IMG/VR virus record: IMGVR_UViG_3300028786_000007
Span: 1-64,000 of that record
Origin: a virus
Reading direction: 5' to 3' (one strand)
DNA: 64,000 nucleotides
Shown here: positions 32,246-43,300 of the stretch, one piece after another
How the letters are laid out: every line of letters starts with the position of its first letter
Position numbering within the stretch: the first letter of the stretch is position 1
Made by a program: the position numbers and the translations under genes
The notes under the pieces: model-generated
What the model was told of the DNA's origin: nothing
What the model saw: the letters and a program-made list of their open reading frames with translations, nothing else
The model's database searches: none

Positions 32246-33556
32246 ATGAGCGCTTCACTCGGAATGTCTTCTACGAAGCAAAAGTCCAAGTCGGAATCAG
32301 ACCCTTGGTCCCCGACGATCCCATACCTTGAGGACTACCTCGGGCAGGTCGGGGATTTGTCGACGCAACCAATGACTGGCGACCAGAGCGCTGCGGCGAG
32401 CGAAGTTAAAAATATCTACGCTCAGGGCAACCCTTTCGCCGGGCAAATCGGCCAGCTTGCTAATGACACTTTTGCGGGACCGGGTAGTCAATCGGGCATG
32501 ATGGGCCAGGGCTATGCTGATCTACAGAAGCGACTGACTCCTTACGCTGACGGTAAGTTCCTGGATTTTAAGGAAAATCCCTATATCAACGACATGTTGA
32601 CAACAGTCGGTGATAGCGTCCAGCAGCGGATTAATGCCCAGTTCGCGGGGGCCGGCCGCGACTTGTCCGGCATGAACCAGAAAACAGTAGGGGCGGGCGT
32701 CGCGGGGGCAATGTCGCCGATCCTGGCTCAGCTGTATAGCCAGGAACAAGACCGGGCGCTCGGCGCAGCCAATACCCTCTATGGTGCCTCAAATACCACT
32801 GCTCAGGGTATGCAGGGACTAGATACTGCCGCTTTGCAGGCCCGCGCTGGTGCATTACCGATCTCCCAAGCTGCGAATGATGCCAATCTATGGGGTCCGC
32901 AGGGCATTTATAACCTGGAACAGCTCACAGCTAATGCACCCTTTGAGCGGATGGGTATGCTGGGCAACTTGCTACTGCCGGTGGCGCAGCTGGGTCAGCA
33001 GCAGTCTAGTTCCGGGAAATCCTCGACCGTCGGTGCTAATGTCGGCGCGAAGCTGCTTTCCGATGAGCGGCTTAAGGAGAATATCCGGGAAATCGGCATG
33101 ATGGCTGATGGTACGCCAATGGTGCGGTTCAACTATAAGGGCGACCCCACAGTTCGCATCGGCGTACGCGCTCAGGATGTTGAGGAGCTCAGCCCAGAAG
33201 CGGTGAGCGAGTATTCAGCTCCGCAGGCCGGGACCGACGATGGCAATGTCAAATATGTGGATATGGACCTTGCCACTCAGCGTTCCGCGGACATGATGGC
33301 GGACGGCGCTGGTCCCGGAATGGGTGGAGCGTTGAGCTCCATGATGCCCGGCATGTTGCCGCCTGAGCTGCAAATGCAAGCGCCGGCTCCGCAGGGCCTG
33401 CCGCCCGGCATGGCTCAAGGACCGGGTCCGCAAGGTCCAGGGGCTCCTGGCTTACCGGCCGGACCAATGCCGGGTGCTATGGCGCAAGGCGCGTTACCGC
33501 CACCAATACCGCGCCCGATGCTAGAAGACGAGATGTTTATGCGGTCCGCCGCTTAA
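32246..33556 (+). CDS. Ejection-type virion protein with S74 chaperone motif
   Basis: 436 residues. The N-terminal part is helical and Gln/Gly/Ala-rich as in internal ejection proteins. Residues about 270-330 carry LLSDERLKENIREIG...VRFNYKGDPTVRIGVRAQDVEELSPEAV, the signature of the intramolecular chaperone of endosialidase (peptidase S74), which normally trimerises and then cleaves itself from tail spikes. A Pro/Gly/Met-rich tail of about 100 residues follows. The location mid-protein and away from fibers is unusual. Confidence 0.72.
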   Translation: MSASLGMSSTKQKSKSESDPWSPTIPYLEDYLGQVGDLSTQPMTGDQSAAASEVKNIYAQGNPFAGQIGQLANDTFAGPGSQSGMMGQGYADLQKRLTPYADGKFLDFKENPYINDMLTTVGDSVQQRINAQFAGAGRDLSGMNQKTVGAGVAGAMSPILAQLYSQEQDRALGAANTLYGASNTTAQGMQGLDTAALQARAGALPISQAANDANLWGPQGIYNLEQLTANAPFERMGMLGNLLLPVAQLGQQQSSSGKSSTVGANVGAKLLSDERLKENIREIGMMADGTPMVRFNYKGDPTVRIGVRAQDVEELSPEAVSEYSAPQAGTDDGNVKYVDMDLATQRSADMMADGAGPGMGGALSSMMPGMLPPELQMQAPAPQGLPPGMAQGPGPQGPGAPGLPAGPMPGAMAQGALPPPIPRPMLEDEMFMRSAA

Positions 33557-33569
33557 GGGAGGGGGCCGT

Positions 33570-35075
33570 ATGCCCGCGCTCGATCAGATTTACTCCAACG
33601 CCACGAACGCCTTCGGGATGGACCCGGAGTTGCGGAACTTGTTGATGGCGACGATGGAACAGGCGACGGCGGGCGGCCAACCGGCTCCGCAAAGCGCGGC
33701 TGAACAGTTCATGCTCTCGGCCAGGAACCCGCCGCCCGAATCCTACTCCCCGCAGCAAATGGCGCAAATCAGGGCTCAACAGTCCACTCAGGCGAAGGGT
33801 GATATGCTGAGCCCGGCTCCGGGCACGCCGCCACCCGGCCCTTCCGCGCCGATGCCAGCCGCCCCACCGCCTTTTAGCCCGATGCGTCAATTCGCTCCGA
33901 CGGCCGCTAAACCGACGCCGGCCGCAGCACCAGTGGCCATGCCGCGCGCCGCGCCGCCAACGACGGGCCAGCAAATTTCTGCTTTTCTGCGCGGGCTGGG
34001 CACCTCCGACGCGATTTTACCCGCTATAGGCGGCGGCATGGCTGCGGTGGAGGGCTTGGAACAACAAGGCCAGCAACGGAACCAGACCATTCGTGCCCTG
34101 ATGAGCCGCGGCATCGACGCTGACACCGCGCAAGCGGCGGTGAGCAACCCGGAGGTGCTCAAAGCCATCCTCCCTGGGCTGTTCGGAGGTGGAGAACGCA
34201 AGCTCGGCGAGGACTACGGCGAGGATGGCCAGCCACGCAAGTTCTTCTACAACGAAAAGGGTCCGGCTAACATTGAATATATTGGTGGCTCCAAGAAGGG
34301 CGGCTCCACTACTGCACTCTCTAATGCGCAGGGCCGCGCCAATATTAAGCGCGTTGAGGGCATGAAAACTAATGCCCAGGCGGCGGACGAGATGCTCTCT
34401 AATTTGTCCACGCTCAAGACGCTACGCGAGGACACCAGTTATGAAGGCTTTCCGATGGGCGTCTCCCAGGGGATTGCTTGGGCGGGTGACGTTACGGGCA
34501 TGAGCCGCGGCCGGGCCATTAATTCCACGGCCCTCAACTTGCAGCTAGGCTTCACCGAAAAGACCAAAGGCGCGATCACCGACAGAGAAATGGGTATGTT
34601 CGCGGGGGCTGTTCCGGGCCTGGAGATGGGCGACACAGCAGCCCAGCCGGTGATCGCGGGCATGGAAGCAGCGGCGCTGCGGGTTAAAGAACGTGCCAAG
34701 TTCTTCGAGAAATATCTCAAGGTTCATGAAAATTCCTTGGAAGGGGCTGAAGATGCTTGGGAAGGTTACGTCAATGCAAACCCAATCATTACTAAGAACC
34801 CGGATGGAACACTCAAGGTTAACCGTTCCAATATTGGCAATTGGAAGGATTATGTTGGCGAAGATGGCCAAGATCCTCGCACTAACTTTGGACCTTCTCC
34901 GGGCGACGTTAACTTTTCCAACCCCACTTCAGCTAACACAGGCTCTAGCGCTGGTGGAGAAACTGTAGCACCCAAGGGTCCGACCATTAATACGCGGGCT
35001 GAGTATGACGCCCTATCCCCCGGCTCCATTTACTACGACGCCGAAGGCAATCAAGCCCAAAAGCCGAAGAGATAA
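33570..35075 (+). CDS. Probable DNA ejection protein 1
   Basis: 501 residues. Pro/Ala-rich first 130 residues, a hydrophobic Gly-rich stretch (SAFLRGLGTSDAILPAIGGGMAAVEGL), then long helices (SNAQGRANIKRVEGMKTNAQAADEMLSNLSTLKTLRED). This composition and the place before two larger similar proteins suggest an internal virion protein ejected with DNA. Confidence 0.65.
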   Translation: MPALDQIYSNATNAFGMDPELRNLLMATMEQATAGGQPAPQSAAEQFMLSARNPPPESYSPQQMAQIRAQQSTQAKGDMLSPAPGTPPPGPSAPMPAAPPPFSPMRQFAPTAAKPTPAAAPVAMPRAAPPTTGQQISAFLRGLGTSDAILPAIGGGMAAVEGLEQQGQQRNQTIRALMSRGIDADTAQAAVSNPEVLKAILPGLFGGGERKLGEDYGEDGQPRKFFYNEKGPANIEYIGGSKKGGSTTALSNAQGRANIKRVEGMKTNAQAADEMLSNLSTLKTLREDTSYEGFPMGVSQGIAWAGDVTGMSRGRAINSTALNLQLGFTEKTKGAITDREMGMFAGAVPGLEMGDTAAQPVIAGMEAAALRVKERAKFFEKYLKVHENSLEGAEDAWEGYVNANPIITKNPDGTLKVNRSNIGNWKDYVGEDGQDPRTNFGPSPGDVNFSNPTSANTGSSAGGETVAPKGPTINTRAEYDALSPGSIYYDAEGNQAQKPKR

Positions 35076-35078
35076 AGC

Positions 35079-37340
35079 ATGGCCACCAATCAGTGGGGCG
35101 ATGAGATCATCGTGCCAGCCCAAGCTGCCGCGCCGGCCTCTACGCCAGCGCCCGCCGCCCCCAAGCTGAATCAGTGGGGCGATGAGATCATCGTACCGGC
35201 CCCTAAGATGGGTTTCATGGCGCGGGTCAAGGACGCCTTTACTGGTGAAAGCCGCCAAGACCCGGCCTACAAGGATGCGCCGGAGTTTATGCAGGCGCAG
35301 CTCGGTCAACCCAAGGGACCGAACGGTGAGCTGCCGACGGCTGACCCAGGCGCAACGATGCGGTCCGCGATTGCGCCGACGGAAGCCGGTCAACTAGATA
35401 TCCTCAGGAAGAACATCCCCGGCCTGGAAGAGCAGCGCGACGCTAAGGGCAATTTGATGCTACGCGCGCCGGGCATGAAGGAATGGGCCTATCTCAACAA
35501 GCCCGGCTTCTCTGTGCGCGACGTTGACGAGCTCGGCACTCAGACGCTGGCTACCTTACCTTTTATGGGAGTGGCCGGCGCTGGCGGAGGTATTGCGGCA
35601 CGCACCGCTATGGGCGCGGGCGGTATGGCGGCCGGCTCCGTGGCGCAGGACGCTATGGCGACCGCGGCCGGCTCTGAGCAGGGCATTGATCCGGTTCGTG
35701 CCGCGGTCTCCGGCGCGGTCGGAGCAGCCATTCCGGGCATCGTCGAGCCCGTGGTGAAAACGGTTGGCACGATCGCGAAGGCCGCTTTCAACTACCCCTT
35801 CAACCGGATCCGCTCCGCTGTCAATCCAGAGGCCCAGGCCACCCGCGACGTACAAGCAGCGCTAACGGCCGACCGTACCAATCCGCGCGGCGTACCGTTG
35901 AACGCGGCGGAAGTGCGGCAGGCGGGCCGGGCCGGGCAAGACCCGCGCGTTGTGGACCTCGGCGGCGAGAATACCCGCGCGCTAGCCCGCAGCGCCGCCA
36001 ACCAATCTCCTTCGGCCCGCGCGGCGATTGAAAACCTCGCCGACGATCGCCTTGAGGGTCAAGCTGGCCGGATGGAAACCTTCATCCGCGACCTTGTACA
36101 GCGCCCTGGGCAACCGGGCGGCCCGAATGCCTTTGCGACTCGCGAGGCCCTGGAGACGGCCGCACGAGGCGCGCGTAAGCCATTGTATGATGCTGCTTAT
36201 GGCCAGGGCGCTACGGGCATGATGAGCCCGGTGCTGACCAAGCTGCAGGAAGCGCCGGCTATGGAATCGGCGATGCGTGCCGCGGCGGGCATTATGCAAA
36301 ATCGGGCGGCGGCCGGCAAGACGACGGGTTTGCGCGGTCCCAATGGCTTTACGCTGGAATATTGGGACATGGTCAAGCGCCACCTGGACGACCAGGTGAG
36401 CACCTTTAAGCGGCAGGGCGCGAAGTCCGCCGCCATGGATATTGACAATCTGCGCCGGCCGCTCGTCGCTGAATTGGACCGCATGGTTCCGGACTTTGCT
36501 AAGGCGCGCGGCACGGCCCAAACCTTCTTCAAGGCGTCCGACGCCCTGGAAGCAGGTGAAAATTACGTCAATGGCCGGTTCAATTCGGAGGCTACCCGTA
36601 AGGCGCTGGCTTCCATGACCCCACAGGAGCGCGACCTGTTCGCGGAAGGCTTCGCCAGCCGGTTTATGCAGCAGGCTCGCAGAGTAGGCGACCGCCGCTC
36701 CTTGTTGAACTCCATCAACAATTCCCCGGACGCTCGGGAACGCTTCACGATTGCCCTCGGCCCTAACCGGGCGCGGTCGATGGAAGCCTTTCTGCGCGTC
36801 GAGGGCGTACTAGACCTGCTGCGTAAGGCGCAAGGCAACAGCACTACGGCCCGACAGCTCGTCGAGCTGGGCCTTATTGGCGCTTCCGGCTATCACGCTT
36901 ACGAGACCGAACCCTCCGCCATCCTCGGCGCGATCCTAGTGATGGGTAATCGCCACATTAATCGCCGCGTAGCCGAGCGCGTCGCGCAACAGCTACTGAG
37001 CCCGAACGTGACGCAGATGATGGCCGGCCTGAAGCAGGTTGGTTCGACCCCCATGATGGACGCCCTGAGGAGCTTCGATAAGCTAATGGTCCGCACTGGC
37101 ATTGCCTCGCAAGGCGCTCGGGAAGCCGCGCCCGCCCAACCTGCGCCTGCTCCGACGCCCTCCACGCCCCCTCTGCCGGAGCGTAAGTCCGCCCCCACCG
37201 GCCGCGGCGCAGCGCTTCAGGGCCTCCAGGAGGCTCAGCGCATGGCTCAGGAGGCTATCGCACGCGGGGCTCAGGAGGACGCCGTTAATGCGCGGCTCGC
37301 CGCCTACATCAAAGCGAATAACCTGACTGACGGGGCATAG
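35079..37340 (+). CDS. Probable DNA ejection protein 2
   Basis: 753 residues. The motif NQWGDEIIVPA appears twice near the N terminus. A small-residue transmembrane-like region (about 165-215: ATLPFMGVAGAGGGIAARTAMGAGG...) is followed by a long helical region. Typical of phage internal/injection proteins that cross the cell envelope. No enzyme motif found. Ends one base before the giant protein start. Confidence 0.68.
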   Translation: MATNQWGDEIIVPAQAAAPASTPAPAAPKLNQWGDEIIVPAPKMGFMARVKDAFTGESRQDPAYKDAPEFMQAQLGQPKGPNGELPTADPGATMRSAIAPTEAGQLDILRKNIPGLEEQRDAKGNLMLRAPGMKEWAYLNKPGFSVRDVDELGTQTLATLPFMGVAGAGGGIAARTAMGAGGMAAGSVAQDAMATAAGSEQGIDPVRAAVSGAVGAAIPGIVEPVVKTVGTIAKAAFNYPFNRIRSAVNPEAQATRDVQAALTADRTNPRGVPLNAAEVRQAGRAGQDPRVVDLGGENTRALARSAANQSPSARAAIENLADDRLEGQAGRMETFIRDLVQRPGQPGGPNAFATREALETAARGARKPLYDAAYGQGATGMMSPVLTKLQEAPAMESAMRAAAGIMQNRAAAGKTTGLRGPNGFTLEYWDMVKRHLDDQVSTFKRQGAKSAAMDIDNLRRPLVAELDRMVPDFAKARGTAQTFFKASDALEAGENYVNGRFNSEATRKALASMTPQERDLFAEGFASRFMQQARRVGDRRSLLNSINNSPDARERFTIALGPNRARSMEAFLRVEGVLDLLRKAQGNSTTARQLVELGLIGASGYHAYETEPSAILGAILVMGNRHINRRVAERVAQQLLSPNVTQMMAGLKQVGSTPMMDALRSFDKLMVRTGIASQGAREAAPAQPAPAPTPSTPPLPERKSAPTGRGAALQGLQEAQRMAQEAIARGAQEDAVNARLAAYIKANNLTDGA

Positions 37341-40300
37341 ATGTTCAATTGGGATGAGCTGCTCTTTAATCCGAACCTGCTAACCCAACCCCAACCCGTC
37401 GTAGCGCCGGGCGGGTGGACCCCACGCCTAGAGCCCGTCAACTTCTCTCCCCAGCCTACACCCTCGCAGCCTACGGTGCAGCCTTCCTGGGCAGCGCCAA
37501 ACTTGGAACCCGCCCTAAACCCGCGGGTTCCCTTTTCCCCAGTGGCCGCGGAGAACTATGACCCCTTCAAGGCGTTCGCCGCGGACGTTAAGGAGCCCAA
37601 GAAGCCCAACCTTGGGCTGATGGGCGAAAGCTGGGGCACGCTGAAGCCGGACGACCAGAAGAAGTGGCTGGACGACCAGTTCGCTGCTTACGAAACTGGT
37701 CAGCAGCGCATCAAGAACCTGGAAGGCTTGATCGCTGCCTCGCCGAGCCCGGTGGCGCAGCGCGCTTTGCAATCGCAACTGAATGCGACGCGCTCTACGC
37801 TGCCGGACCTCGCCAAGCTTAACGAAATGCGGGCTGGCACCGCGCCGCTGCCGCTGAAGACCGGCCTGCGGGCCGGCGCGGAAAACGCTGTGCAAGGCTT
37901 CTCCGGCGCGGTTCTGGGTATCCCGGAGTTCGCGGGCATCGTCAAAGGCTACCTCGGCGATGAGAAGGTCGACGACAATACGCTGCTGAAGTGGGCGCAG
38001 GACGCCAAGCTGAAAGTGAATCAGCTGTTCCCCGGCGACGCGGCCCGCCAGGAGGATTTCTCCCAGAAGCTCGCCAACGGCCTGGGCCAACTCGGAGCGT
38101 TCTATGGCGGCGGCGCAGTCACTGCGCTACTGAAGGCCGGGCCGAAAGCCGTGGCGGCCGTGGTCACCGCGATGGGCGCTTCGGCCTCCGGCTCCCAAGG
38201 CTTTGAGGAAGCCACTGCGGAACTCAAGAAAGCCCAAGAGGCGGCCAAGGCGGCCGGCGATACGGCGCAGGTCAGCGAGCTCGACCGTATCCTAAAGACC
38301 TTCGGCTATGCCGCGGTCGGCACGACGGAAGCGCTGCCCATCGTCTCTACCTTCGCTCGAGTGGCCGCCCCCACGACGCGCATTGGTGCGCGGGTGGCCG
38401 GAGCCTTTGAGGGTGCGCTGGAGGAAGGTGCTCAGGAAGCGGCCAGCCAGCTTGCCCAGAACGCCATTACAGGCCAGACCACGGACCCGAATCGTCCGCT
38501 CGGCGAGGGCGTGGCCGAATCCGCGGCGATCGGCGCGGTCCTTGGCGGCGGTGCGGGCGGGGCCTTCGCCGGTAAGCCGGTCCCCGGCGTCGAGGAAGTC
38601 AACCCCTCCGTCGAAGCGCCTTTCGCGGGGCCGATGGAGATGAAGCCCGGCGAATCGCTGAGCTTTATTGACTTGATCCCGGACGAAAATGGCGAGTATT
38701 CCGTTGATGGTGGCCAGCGTGCGCTTAATGCTCCCGTAGCGGCCTTGCCGAGCCCCGAGGGGCCGGCCGCGGCTACCGTAGCGCCGGACTTGCCCCCCAC
38801 GGCTCCTGCGGGCTCCTCGTCCGCCTCCGCGCCGATCACGCCGCCGCCCGGCACGAGCTTCTTCGATGCGGGCAGTTATGACGCGGCGTTGAAGGGTAAA
38901 GAGCTCGGCAAGGACGAATATTACCATGGCGGCTCCTACAAGGGCGGCCAGAGCGACGGGGTGGTCTACCTTACCAAGAACCCGAACTTCGCTGACACCT
39001 ATGTCACAATGGCGAAGGAGCGCGGTATTGAAGGCGCTGACCGCCAACGCCTCTCTGTTCCGCTGCAGGCCGTCGCGCCGATGGACGCAGTTGAGCGCGC
39101 GGCGACCGCGGCCGGCATTGATACGGCCTCCAGCACGCCCGCTTCATGGTTCGACAAAGAGCTGCACGGCGACCAAGCTGTCAAATTGCTGACGCAATCG
39201 CTGAAGAAGGCCGGCTTCGACCACGCCGTGTTGCCGGACGTGAGTTATGGCGGCGGTATGCAGGAGGATGTGACGGTCGCCTTCGGGCCGAATGCGAAGA
39301 CTGCAGTGCAAGATGCCGCGGTGAAGGGTAAGGCCGCCGGACCAGACATGACCCGCCGTGGCTTCCTTAAGGGCCTGGGAGCGGCTGCAGGAGCGGCGGC
39401 CGTCGCCTCAACTGGCTTGCCTAAAAGCGTGGGGCAGTTAGCCAGCCCACCTCAAGCAGCAGCGACTCCGGTGGCAGCTGCTGCCCGGCCCGCATGGCGT
39501 CCTTGGAGTGAAATCACAAATCAATACCAGTATCGGCCCCTAACAGCTCAAACACTTGATCCCAAGCGTTACGAAAAACTCGCCAAATTTGTCACCAAAA
39601 ATATCGGCGGCAATGTCGACTTGGGTCAACAGCTTGCGGAAGGTAAGATCCAGGAGGTTGTCTTCGAAGGTCGGCCTGTGGGCTACAACATTGATATAGC
39701 CTTTCCCCACTACGCGACGCCTGACTTCCGATTGCAAAATCACCCGTTTAAGCTGTACGAAAAAGCCTTTAATCCGCTTCCGTACCCCAAAGCAATTGAA
39801 GCTCAGAAGCAATCGGAAGCTCCGAAAGCCGAAAAACCCACCCTCCCCGAGCAGCCCTTCAAAGCCGTAGGTGGCAAGCCCGGCGACGTCACCCGCGCAA
39901 TCGAAATCTCGCCGCAACTGAACGCGGATCAGGTTGAGCAGCAAAGCAAGCTGCTACTGAACGCCGGCCGTACGGTGCAGCTGCCCGACGCGCTGACTGA
40001 GCCTTATTTCCGCGCGATCAACGCCCTGGGCAGTATGATCCCGGAGAATATCCCGGCGAACGTGCTCGTGGAAGTTCGGCCGTCCGGCGTTACCGAAAAC
40101 GGTAAGCCGCTGATCAACGCGGTGTTCCGGACCGCGGCCGGCGCAGAGCAGATGGTGCAAGGCACCTGGGAAGAGCTAACCGACGTCCGGGCCTTTTACA
40201 TGCCCGCTGGCGGCGGGGCCGCTCACGGCCTTTTCCTTCTTCCGTTGGATCCGAGTCAAAGCGGCTCCGATCGTCTTGGGGGCGTATTGTGGCATGAGAT

Positions 40301-43300
40301 TCTTCATGCCCTCCGCCGAGAGGGGCACCTGCCCGCCCGTGACTGGAATCGGCTTCTTGGCCATGCGACGGACCTCGATATCCTGGGCCAAAGGTATCAA
40401 TCCTTTGCGCAGGCGACCCGTGACCCATACGCAAAAGACTACGAGCCGAACGGCACCATTCGTGAGCTTTATGCTGAGTTCAACGAGGGCCGACCGGACT
40501 TTGATGAGGCCATGGCTCAGGAAGCCGTCGCCCACATGCTGGAACAGTATAGCCACGGTGCGCTCGATGCACAAGCGATGGCCCCCATCCAGGATGTGCT
40601 GGACAACATTAAGAATGGCGCATATGCCCAGCCCGTGACCGGCGCGGAGGCGGGGCCGATTGATCAGGCTCGGCAGGGCGTTAAGCTCCCGGAAGGCGTC
40701 GTGCGCGTGTATCATGGCACGGTGCGGCCGGACTTCGAACGCTTCGACACGTCCAAATCGGAACATGGCGGCGACGCCTACTTCACCGAAAACCCTGAGC
40801 TCGCTAACGAATTTGCGGGCGGTAAATACCCGGAATCATTAGAGAACCCACCCTATTCACTGCCCTATAATTCTGCGCGTCGGGTGATCCCGGCGGATAT
40901 GGACGTGACCGGCTTTAAGCGGGTGAAGTTCGGCAGCTGGCTGCTGGGCCCCTATGAGTGGACCCGCGACGACGGCGCGAAGCTGCAGAAGGCGGTCGAT
41001 CAAGCCAAGGCGGAAGGCTACAAAGGCCTGGTCGCGGAGGGCATTACTGATCAGAAAGTGAAGGGTTCTCAGTACATCACCTGGACCCCGGATACGGTCA
41101 AGCACGCTTTTACCCAGAAGCCGCTTTATGCGCTGTTCGGGAAATGGGGCAAGGGAGAAGCTAGGACGGGAGAACCTGCCCCAGAGCTGCCGAAAGATCT
41201 TGAGTACCTCAATAAGTCAACTACAGAAGAGTGGGCCACGGCCAAGTATTCTAAGCCGTTATTTGCCATTGAAAACATCCCCGGCACCGTTTCTTATGAA
41301 ATTAGTAAAACCGTTCTTCAAAATTCATTGACTGAAACTACAAAGTGGATGAATGAGAAGAATATCGGCGGCACTAAAAATGAACTCTACGACCTGACTT
41401 TCAAGAAAATCTTCATCAAGAACATGATGAAGATGGGCCAAGATTACCTGCAGAAAGAAGGATCTGGCCCCAAAGAAGCAGGAATATACCTTACGGCTGC
41501 TGCGGCAGGATTGATGCCGGGCTCTGGACAACCTGTTTTAGCAAAGGCCCCACTCACAGAAACTGGACCAGCGAAGCCGGCCGGGCCGAAGCCAGCGACG
41601 GACTACACCAAAAAAGAGATCGACGCTCTAAACGACGCGGATTGGGCCACGGCCAAGTACCTCAACCCGTATTACGCCGTCGATTCATTGACGGGCTTCG
41701 CCCACGAGACGGCCACTAAGCTTTTGAAGGAGGCTGCGAAGAGCTCGGAGCCCCTCAAGAAGAAATTTCTGTTCAGTATCATCACGGTCGCTAACGTCTG
41801 GTCCACCTGGGCTGAGGGCTCAAAGAACAAGCAAGCCAGCGATCAGCTGCTCGCCGCGGCGCAGTTACTGCTGCCCGGTTCGATCCAGAAGCCCGCGGCC
41901 CAATCGGGAACCACGGTCACCACGTCCTACGGCCATAAACTGGCTGAGAAAAATAAGGCCGCCTTCAAGGCTGAGATCAATAAGACGCTGGATCAGCTTG
42001 TTGCTGTCGGCGAGAAGAAGACCTCAAAGCCCTTCACGGTTCAGCAAGCCTCCGAATACGCTGACGCCCAGCACCCCGGCGCAGGCGTGACCATCGACAA
42101 CCTTATGAGGTGGAATGAGGGCGCGGACACCGACCCAAAGCTCTTGGCGATAGCCATTGAGGAATTGTTGGCGGACCCAGAGACCAGCGGCATAGACATT
42201 TCCGAAGACCCCCTGCAGCTGGCCGTCCTGCAAGATATTGTGGCGATGCTGGAGGGGCAAAAGAGCCCGCCTGAGCCCACTACAGCGCAGACTTCCATCA
42301 CCGTCGACCAAGCCTTGGAATACGCCAAGACTCAAGACACTGATGCCTATTTCGCTCTCTATGACCTCGTCAAAGGAGCTTTCAAGGGAACGGATAGCGC
42401 CAAGCTCGACCCTGCACAGGTCGCCGACGCCCTTATTGACCATCTTGAGAACCAAGATGAGCCGATTACAGCGGCTGACTTCAAGTCAGACACGGTCCTC
42501 AACGATATTGCCGGGATGCTATACGGGCACAAGTCGCTGCCCGAGCCGGAGCCGGCCGCAGTAGAGGCGGCCGGAAAAATCATCATGGCCGCCTTTGGCG
42601 ACTATTATTGGTTCCAGGAAGCCAAAAATAATGCTGCAGCTAAGGTCAAGTCATCAGACGTTAAGAACCAAACACCTGCCTTTAAAACAGCCATTGCTGA
42701 GCACCTGAGCAGTCTTGCACCTGCATTTGCTCCGGAGTTTCAAGTGGCTTTTGGCAAAGCCATTGATATCCTGGGGGGTGTAAAGCCTACCGAGCCAGAG
42801 GCCGCTAAGCCTGCGGAAGACCCCCTAGAAGCGGCCGAAAAGATCATGAAGGATTACTTCGACCATGCCGATTGGTATTGGCAAGGGGCGAAGAATTACG
42901 GTGCCGCCCAAGTGACATTGGCTGATGTCAAAAACAAAACGCCAACATTTTATGCCGCGGTGGTGGAGGGCTTAAAGGAAACCGCTAAAACGCTTAAGCC
43001 TGGGGCGAAGGCAGCGATCCAAAAGGCCATCGACGTTCTGGAAGCTGGTAAGAGCAAGACTCTTGCCACCGCGGAAGATCCCGCCTTCAAGACCCTCGCC
43101 GAGGCGAATAACTACGCCAATGAGCTAGGCCCAGACGTGCAGGCTGCTTTCGTTCAAGCGCTCAACGCAACGAACAAGAAGCTGCCCCATGCTGTCAATT
43201 ACATCAAATTGGACGAGACCAGCAAAAACCTCGCTGTAATCGCCATTGAGACCCCTGATGCAGAGCTGAAAAGTAAGCTGCTGAAGATGATTAACGGGCT

